Part shown: positions 58,675 through 64,000 of the stretch, piece by piece
Layout: every line of letters begins with the position of its first letter
How positions within the stretch are numbered: position 1 is the first letter of the stretch
Assembly (NCBI RefSeq): GCF_024172085.1
Contig: NZ_JAMZDZ010000001.1
Coordinates: forward strand, 8,680,001 to 8,744,000
Length of the DNA stretch: 64,000 bases
Direction of reading: 5' to 3'
Source: Hamadaea flava
Lineage (GTDB): Bacteria > Actinomycetota > Actinomycetes > Mycobacteriales > Micromonosporaceae
Translations under genes and position numbers: made by a program
Notes under the pieces: generated by a model
Databases searched by the model: none
What the model was told of the DNA's origin: nothing
What the model saw: only the letters and a program-made list of their open reading frames with translations

Positions 58675-60066
58675 TCAGGGCGCAGGCATGCTGGAGATCG
58701 TGACCGCGAGCTGATCCAGTCTGCCTTCGATCGCAGCATGCCCCGTGGGCGAGATCTTGCCGCCGGCCAGCAGGTCGTCGTTCTTCTTCCGGATCGCGGC
58801 CAGTTTGTCCTGAGCTTCCGCCCGTTTGCCCTCGGCGACGAGGCGGCTGAGATCGTCGAGCAGGTGGTCCAGCGCGTCGCCGTTCTTGGGCTGCAACAGC
58901 CAGGTCGGATCCGGTTGGCTTATCAGCGTCCTGAGGTCCAAGATCTGGTCCGAAGCTGCCTTCGGCGACGGCGAGGGCGACGGTTTCGGCGATGATTGCT
59001 GAGAAGGCGTGGTCGTCGCCGACTGCCACGCGATCTGAGTAGGACCCACGCTCGGTGTCGGCGAAGCCGACTCCGGGGCCGTCGTGCTGGGGGAGGGCGA
59101 GACGGCGGCGGCCGGCGGCTGGACGAGCTCTTGATCCGGCCAGGCAAGCACGAGCGCGGCCGGAACGACGATCGCTGCCATCGTGGCGACTCCGAGCCGG
59201 ACCAGAGGCCGGCGGCGCCGCGGTGGTTCCACTGGGTCGGCGGCCGTCGCGGGGTCGGACCACGGGATGAGTTCGGCCTGCACTTCCGCGGCGGACGCCG
59301 GGCGTAGCGCGGGATCCTTGGCCAGCAGCCGATCGACCAGGCGGTCCAGATCTCTCGGAAGGTCCGGTCGTCGCGCCCGAATCGTCGGCGGCTCGTCGCA
59401 GAGCTGTTCGCAGGCGATGTCGAAGGCGTCTTCACCGGCGAACGGCGTGGTCCCGGTGAGCATCCTGAACAGCACACAGCCAACGGAGTAGAGGTCCGCC
59501 CGCCCGTCGAGCGGCAGCCCGGCGACCTGCTCCGGCGACATGTAGCTGATCGTGCCCGGCGCGACGTAGTAGGCGGTGAGCGCAGCGGTGTCCAGGAGCC
59601 GGCTGATGCCGAAGTCGGTCAACTTCACCGTCTGGTCACCCGTGAGCAGGATGTTGCCCGGCTTGATGCCGCCATGCACGACGCCTGCCGCGTGCGCCGC
59701 TGCGAGCGCATCGCATACCTGGCCCATCACGGCGGCCGCTTCGGCGACGGACATCGCACCGTCGGCCAGCCGCCCCACGACGCTGGGGCCGTCGACCAGC
59801 TCCATGACGACGTATGCGACGCCGTTCTCGGAGCCGCTGTCCCAAAGGCCGACGATGTTCGGATGCGACAGACCAGCCAAGGTACGCGCCTCGTCATGGA
59901 ACCGCGCCCGCTGCTCGGCATCGCGGCCCAGCTCTGAGCCGTCCAGTATCTTCACCGCGACAGCCCGGTCATACCGGCGATCCCAGGCACGCCAGACCGT
60001 GGCGGTGGTGCCGCTGCCGACCGTCTCATCCAGCCGGTAGCGTCCATTCAGTACCCGCGACGACAC
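58675..60066 (-). CDS. Membrane Ser/Thr protein kinase homologue lacking the HRD aspartate
   Basis: A 463-residue PASTA-less kinase. The kinase domain is residues 9-265, the transmembrane helix about 290-309, then a Pro/Ser/Thr-rich linker and an extracellular helical domain (residues about 385-463). Kept features are the Gly loop VGSGTTATVW, Lys39 in AVAVK, Glu59, DFG 151-153 and SPEQ. The catalytic loop reads HGGIKPGN (131-138) instead of HRDLKPxN, so the catalytic base Asp is Gly133. Phosphotransfer should be crippled, which marks it as a probable pseudokinase sensor. The C-terminal domain (RKKNDDLLAGGKISPTGHAA) resembles the helical extension of other actinobacterial kinases. GTG 60066 is the start. 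Confidence 0.9.
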   Translation of the reverse strand: MSSRVLNGRYRLDETVGSGTTATVWRAWDRRYDRAVAVKILDGSELGRDAEQRARFHDEARTLAGLSHPNIVGLWDSGSENGVAYVVMELVDGPSVVGRLADGAMSVAEAAAVMGQVCDALAAAHAAGVVHGGIKPGNILLTGDQTVKLTDFGISRLLDTAALTAYYVAPGTISYMSPEQVAGLPLDGRADLYSVGCVLFRMLTGTTPFAGEDAFDIACEQLCDEPPTIRARRPDLPRDLDRLVDRLLAKDPALRPASAAEVQAELIPWSDPATAADPVEPPRRRRPLVRLGVATMAAIVVPAALVLAWPDQELVQPPAAAVSPSPSTTAPESASPTPSVGPTQIAWQSATTTPSQQSSPKPSPSPSPKAASDQILDLRTLISQPDPTWLLQPKNGDALDHLLDDLSRLVAEGKRAEAQDKLAAIRKKNDDLLAGGKISPTGHAAIEGRLDQLAVTISSMPAP

Positions 60067-60333
60067 GAGCTATCCCCGCTCAGGCATGAGCCGGGCGCGG
60101 TGAACCGCGACGATGGAAACCACGTCAGCCACCCTCCATCGGCATCCATGCGGCCGTTGCGTCCACTCCCCTGGAAGCCGTCGATATGCCAAACGTATGG
60201 GCGCGTGACTCGGTGGCGATGATCAGCCAAGTGAGAACGATCGAGCTCGCAGTCCCGGCGGTGGCCACGCGAAGCGGCGACTGACTTCTGGGAGTGCGAC
60301 GGCGTGCCCCCACCGGACACCTGCATATCGGGA

Positions 60334-61731
60334 CTAACCGCCGGATTCGGCGAGGAGCAACTCCCATTCCCTGGCCAGGGCTCGATCGATGCGATGGTCG
60401 CGTGCGATGGCTTCCTTGAACCAGGCGATGGTGGCGGGTGCCAAGGCGAGGATCTGGTTGTAGTTGAGGGCGGCCGGGTTCATGCCGAACAGCAGTCCGG
60501 TCTTTAGCAGCGTTCCTGAGGTCGCAATGGCATGGCCGAGGAGCAGCATCGAGGTCAGCTTGGCGTGCTCCAGCCGCCGCTGCGCTGCGGTCCCACCGGT
60601 GGCGTAGCTGTTGAGCAGCCAGTACCCGCGGATGACCGCGGACACGACACCTGGCGTGATGCCCATCGTGAAGAAATGGCGAAGGTCGTATCCCTGCGTG
60701 TACATGTAGCGGGCTACGTCGGTCCAGGGCACCTTGCCGCCGGAGGGGCTCAGCGCGAACGGGGAATCGAGGTTACCCAGCTGCAGCAGGCTGAAGAACG
60801 GGGGCGGCAGGCCGGCCGGTGTGTAGACGTCCGAGAGTAGATGGCGCACCTGAGTCAGCAGCGCGCTGATCAGATCGAGCGGAACGGCGTCGGTTGTGAC
60901 CTGGATGAGTTGCCCTGCTTTGTCAATGTAGGTGCCGGTGGCGTGCATGAGGTCCGCCAAGCCGACAAAGAAACCCAAGACCGGATCGTGGCCCAGGCTC
61001 TGCAGCCGATGAGTGGCCGGCCGCATGCCGCTGACCAGACCCCCGGTGGCCTTCGTGGTGGGGGCGTCGAAGGGTACTTTCGCCAGCTTCTCGAGCCGTT
61101 TGAAGAAGCGGTCATGGATGCCTTTCGCGCGATCGCCGTCCTGGAGCCATTTGGTCAGGGGCGATCCGGTGTACTTCGCACCCAGGAAGGTCGCGTCCCG
61201 GGGGATGCGAACAAGGACGACGTCAAGGAGGGTCGCCAGTGCACCGGCCACTAGGACGACCGCCCAGTCGGTTTTATCCCAGCTGATGTCGCCGTGTTCC
61301 TCGGTATAGGCGGTCAGGCTGCGCGTGATCACGCCGGAAGGCAGAACCTGCTGGAGCGGATCACGGGTCAGATCAATTCCCCATCGATCCAACCTGGCTT
61401 CGGCAAGCCTGTGGAGCTGGTTGAAGTCGCCGCCGGGAATCACGTCGGGTACGGCGTACCGGGGGCCCTCCGGTGGCTCGGCGCGCACCGGAGAGGCTGT
61501 GCTCGACGCTGCTTCAAGGGCCGGCACAGCGATGCCCAGCGCCTGCAGGCTAACGCGCACCGCGTCGAACTCGGACTCGACCGAGTCCAGCGTGTCGCTG
61601 ATGTGATGTTCGCGTTCGAGGACGTCCTTGAGGTCGAATTCCACCTGGTCGAAAAGGCCCCGCAATTCGGTCAGAGTGATGGCCTGGTTGGCGACGACGG
61701 CGGAAGCCGCCGACAGCTTGTCACCCGACAC
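60334..61731 (-). CDS. Hypothetical protein with N-terminal coiled coil and membrane-associated core
   Basis: A 465-residue protein of no family I can name. Residues 15-75 are a predicted coiled coil (LRGLFDQVEFDLKDVLEREH). A hydrophobic segment is at about 155-178 (WAVVLVAGALATLLDVVLVRIP), and several apolar helices follow in the C-terminal half (LGFFVGLADLMHATG, MLLLGHAIATSGTLLK). GTG 61731 is inside the upstream gene (11-base overlap), with GGGAG at about 9 bases, so the two are co-translated. The pair resembles phage-, toxin- or polymorphic-system-like membrane proteins only in general layout. Confidence 0.65.
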   Translation of the reverse strand: MSGDKLSAASAVVANQAITLTELRGLFDQVEFDLKDVLEREHHISDTLDSVESEFDAVRVSLQALGIAVPALEAASSTASPVRAEPPEGPRYAVPDVIPGGDFNQLHRLAEARLDRWGIDLTRDPLQQVLPSGVITRSLTAYTEEHGDISWDKTDWAVVLVAGALATLLDVVLVRIPRDATFLGAKYTGSPLTKWLQDGDRAKGIHDRFFKRLEKLAKVPFDAPTTKATGGLVSGMRPATHRLQSLGHDPVLGFFVGLADLMHATGTYIDKAGQLIQVTTDAVPLDLISALLTQVRHLLSDVYTPAGLPPPFFSLLQLGNLDSPFALSPSGGKVPWTDVARYMYTQGYDLRHFFTMGITPGVVSAVIRGYWLLNSYATGGTAAQRRLEHAKLTSMLLLGHAIATSGTLLKTGLLFGMNPAALNYNQILALAPATIAWFKEAIARDHRIDRALAREWELLLAESGG

Positions 61732-62902
61732 GGAGCGGCTCCCGCCGTTCGAAAGCCTCCTGACTGGTCTGCAGGTTCACCAGCGCCGTCTGGAACGCGG
61801 CCAACTCAGCCCTGAGCGTCGCGAGTCGTCGCTCGTTGCTCGCGGTCTGGGTGAGGTACGCCTCCATCCTGTGCCCGAGCCCTGCGATGTCGTCGGCGAG
61901 TTCGGCCATGGCCTGCTGATGATGGCGGATGACTTGCTGGATGAGGTGCTCGCGTCGCTTCTCCCGTTCACGCTCGTTGACGGCCAGAACGTAGCGGGTG
62001 CCCTGATGAACGGCGACACCGAGGATCACCACGGTGCCGATCCCGGTGGCCATCGCGCTCAGGCCCAGCAGCCCGCCGAATCCAAGGGCCGCAAGGCCTG
62101 AGGTGATCCCCGCTCCGCTGAGACCGGCGACGCTTCCGGCTAGGCTGACCGCGGTGATCGGAACGCCGATCGCAGCCGCCTTGGCGGCGATGTCCTTGGT
62201 GGTGGTCTCCAGCTGACTGGTCGTGATCTTGCCCGAAGCGAACTCTTCTTCGGTCGTCACCAGCCGTTCGGTTTCCTGTACGACCTTTTCAGCCGTCTCG
62301 GCGAACACGAGCTCCGCGACGAGCATGATTCGCTCACGCTCGACGTCGGCGGCGTGCCTGTCGGCACGAGAGATTCTCACCAGATCGCGCACCAGCACCG
62401 CGAACACAGGCTCGCGCTGATCCTCGTCAAGGAGGTTGCGCAATTGGCCAGCCAGTTCGACGATGGCGCCGCGGACCTCTGCCGTGTTCTCCGCATCGCG
62501 CTGTCCTCTGGTGATTTCGCCGCGCAACTCCGACCGCGTTTCGTCATCGAGCCCAATCGTCGATGCGAACAGGTAGAGATTCGCGATCTCACGAGGATCG
62601 AGAAGAGCGTCGACCAGCGCCAGGCTCACCAATATTCGGCAATAGAGCAGCTTCGCGTCGACACTGAGCGCGGACAAGTCAGCGGAAGCACCGCGATCGC
62701 GGGACGAGCGCACCGCAAGGCTGTCCTTGACGTCTGCGACCTTCGCTTTCACCTGCTCAGCCGACTGCTTCGCCATTTCTTGGGTGTCGCCGGCGACCTC
62801 AGTGAGACGCTGCCTCGCGGCACTCGTGCTGTCGGCGAGCATCCGCGCCGCGTTCCCCGCGACGTCCTTCAGCCGACCAAGCCCGATCTGACCGGATTCC
62901 AT
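61721..62902 (-). CDS. Hypothetical protein with TerB-like helical domain and Gly-rich membrane hairpin
   Basis: A 393-residue protein. Residues 1-65 are amphipathic and coiled-coil-like (DVAGNAARMLADSTSAARQR, QEMAKQSAEQVKAKVADVKD). Residues 75-215 are all-helical and TerB-like (LYCRILVSLALVDALLDPRE). Residues 245-310 form a Gly-rich membrane hairpin (AVSLAGSVAGLSGAGITSGL, FGGLLGLSAMATGIGTVVIL). Residues 320-393 are a coiled coil. Function unknown. I chose ATG 62902 because GAGGGGG sits 6 bases upstream; ATG 62908 overlaps it. It is coupled to the next gene. Confidence 0.65.
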   Translation of the reverse strand: MESGQIGLGRLKDVAGNAARMLADSTSAARQRLTEVAGDTQEMAKQSAEQVKAKVADVKDSLAVRSSRDRGASADLSALSVDAKLLYCRILVSLALVDALLDPREIANLYLFASTIGLDDETRSELRGEITRGQRDAENTAEVRGAIVELAGQLRNLLDEDQREPVFAVLVRDLVRISRADRHAADVERERIMLVAELVFAETAEKVVQETERLVTTEEEFASGKITTSQLETTTKDIAAKAAAIGVPITAVSLAGSVAGLSGAGITSGLAALGFGGLLGLSAMATGIGTVVILGVAVHQGTRYVLAVNEREREKRREHLIQQVIRHHQQAMAELADDIAGLGHRMEAYLTQTASNERRLATLRAELAAFQTALVNLQTSQEAFERREPLRVG

Positions 62903-63039
62903 CGCCATCCCCCTCGCGCCGGCCCTCCGCCGTGGGACAACGATACGAAGAATCGAGGCTCCGATGTGGCCGCCGGGGATCCATAAGTCGCCAGCCGAAT
63001 GGGCCGGCGGCACACGACGATTCGATGGCTGAGTGGGAG

Positions 63040-63993
63040 CTATGACCGTTCGCGGTCAGCGGAAAGGTCCGGCCATCCGCCGGTTCCGACGAACGGCTCG
63101 GGCGGCGACCAGGCCGGGCCGCGTCGAAGCTCCGCGATCGTCGATTCGATGCGGTCGGCGGACACCTCGATCGGTGGTGCCGATGGATCGAGTGGGCTCT
63201 CCTTCGCCGAAATGATCGACAGAGCTCTCGACACCAGGTCGTCGAGGTCGCAATCGTCGGCGTACGCCGCGGCGAAGACCTCCTCGTCGAGGACGATGGC
63301 GGCCTGTTCCCAGGGCTGCTCGGGCCCTGTCAGGTCGGTGCGGCCGTCCTCGCGAAGGGTTGCGTTGAGGCGGGCGGTGTGGGCCAGTCCGATCGCGGTG
63401 ATCGCACAGAACGGTCTGGCGTACGGATCGAATGTCTTCGGCACCGCGGGCGGTATGTCGGTGAAGCCGAGGGCACGGATCAGTTCGAAGATCTGGTCGC
63501 CGGCGAACATATGTGTCACCTCATCGCCCTCATCCGCCGCGACATCGTCCCTATACGCCACGACGGCGTCCAGCCGTGGACGCGCGACCGTCAGACCTGC
63601 GGCGTACGCCCAACCGGCGATGTCGTCGGCCACTTCGGCCGGAGCGCGGGAGGCTGTGAAATCCGGACGGTGCAGGAAGCCGCAGTCGGGCAGCTGCTGA
63701 GGTCGAGGCAGGTGCACCGAGCTGACGGGCCGGGTTGGCGTCGCCCAATGCGCCTGGGCGCACCAGTCGTCACTGACATACGCGGCAAGGACAGGTTCGT
63801 TCCACAGCTGGGAAAGGTGGGCCACCGCGTCCTCTAGCTCCGGTGGATCGTCGACGCCCTGCGTCTCGAGAACCTGCCAGCCTCCACCTAGTTCGCGTAG
63901 CCGCACATGCCGATAGCCGATGCGCTCGATCGACGGCAGAGCGGTCAGGCGTGTCGACGATCGCGTCAGCACGATGGAGACGAAGTAGCCCAC
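63040..63993 (-). CDS. Hypothetical protein, unrecognised
   Basis: A 317-residue soluble protein without a family I recognise. There is no signal peptide and no membrane helix. It is acidic, with a Trp/Tyr-rich first half (GGWQVLETQGVDDPPELED, YVSDDWCAQAHWATPTRPV) and GDEVTHMFAGDQIFELIRAL in the middle. It starts at GTG 63993, 7 bases from the window edge, so its upstream context is not visible. It runs in the same direction as the two membrane/coiled-coil genes, 137 bases away. Confidence 0.6.
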   Translation of the reverse strand: MGYFVSIVLTRSSTRLTALPSIERIGYRHVRLRELGGGWQVLETQGVDDPPELEDAVAHLSQLWNEPVLAAYVSDDWCAQAHWATPTRPVSSVHLPRPQQLPDCGFLHRPDFTASRAPAEVADDIAGWAYAAGLTVARPRLDAVVAYRDDVAADEGDEVTHMFAGDQIFELIRALGFTDIPPAVPKTFDPYARPFCAITAIGLAHTARLNATLREDGRTDLTGPEQPWEQAAIVLDEEVFAAAYADDCDLDDLVSRALSIISAKESPLDPSAPPIEVSADRIESTIAELRRGPAWSPPEPFVGTGGWPDLSADRERS

Positions 63994-64000
63994 CGGCGAA

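Noticed and set aside
1-64000. tRNA, rRNA, CRISPR and transposase genes
   Set aside because: Read-through for T-loop-like GGTTCGA, long regular repeats and transposase motifs found none I could support.

Overview
The window is high-GC actinobacterial DNA. Codon use is strongly GC3-biased, GTG and TTG starts are frequent, and there are many 4-base start/stop overlaps. The gene content (StrR/ParB-type activator, AfsR/SARP regulator, Ser/Thr kinase, UgpBAE-type uptake without its own ATPase, NRPS-like genes) suggests a filamentous, secondary-metabolite-rich actinomycete, possibly Micromonosporaceae; the family assignment is a guess. I saw no rRNA, tRNA, CRISPR array or insertion sequence.

Layout. 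(1) 9-3340: NUDIX hydrolase, a StrR-like ParB-fold activator and a GH13 alpha-glucosidase. (2) 3391-16139: a compact natural-product locus. On the minus strand a condensation-domain protein, P450, carrier protein, free-standing adenylation enzyme, NDP-hexose 2,3-dehydratase and 3-ketoreductase form one operon. A glycosyltransferase and an SDR face it on the plus strand. A two-permease NodIJ/DrrAB-type ABC exporter and a nucleotidyltransferase follow. The genes imply a glycoside carrying a 2,6-dideoxysugar and an activated, possibly hydroxylated, amino acid. (3) 16314-18973: a second ABC system and a DoxX protein. (4) 19044-24992: four small exported proteins, at least three of them paralogous, around one AfsR/SARP regulator. 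Each of the three transcription units has an 11-bp-period direct repeat (TTTCAGC-N4-[A/C]TTCAG) upstream. This is the strongest candidate for an undescribed system.

(5) 25076-34881: regulators and housekeeping-type genes: a TetR/SnoaL divergent pair with a clear operator, a GlxA-type AraC regulator, a two-component system, a GGDEF-EAL protein with a dead GGDEF site, a secreted S41 peptidase and an MgtC-like protein. (6) 34958-39626: a sugar kinase operon (FGGY kinase, DeoR, an internally deleted hydroxyacid dehydrogenase) divergent from a PiT phosphate permease with a frameshifted DUF47 partner. (7) 39868-48685: a seven-gene operon joining UgpBAE-type uptake to GDPD, an IMPase-family enzyme, a metallophosphoesterase and a secreted phospholipase D-like protein. 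It looks like a phosphodiester/phospholipid scavenging pathway.

(8) 49816-57587: a minus-strand five-gene operon headed by a 1358-residue Pls/PosA-type synthetase (A-PCP-membrane/hexapeptide modules). It is followed by an amidinotransferase/DDAH-like enzyme, two BPL-N-like glutamine-amidotransferase-fold proteins and a polytopic acyltransferase. It is probably a second biosynthetic locus, possibly for a poly(amino acid) or a capped amino-acid product. (9) 58340-63993: pterin dehydratase, a membrane Ser/Thr kinase homologue lacking the HRD aspartate, and three poorly characterised proteins, two of them membrane/coiled-coil.
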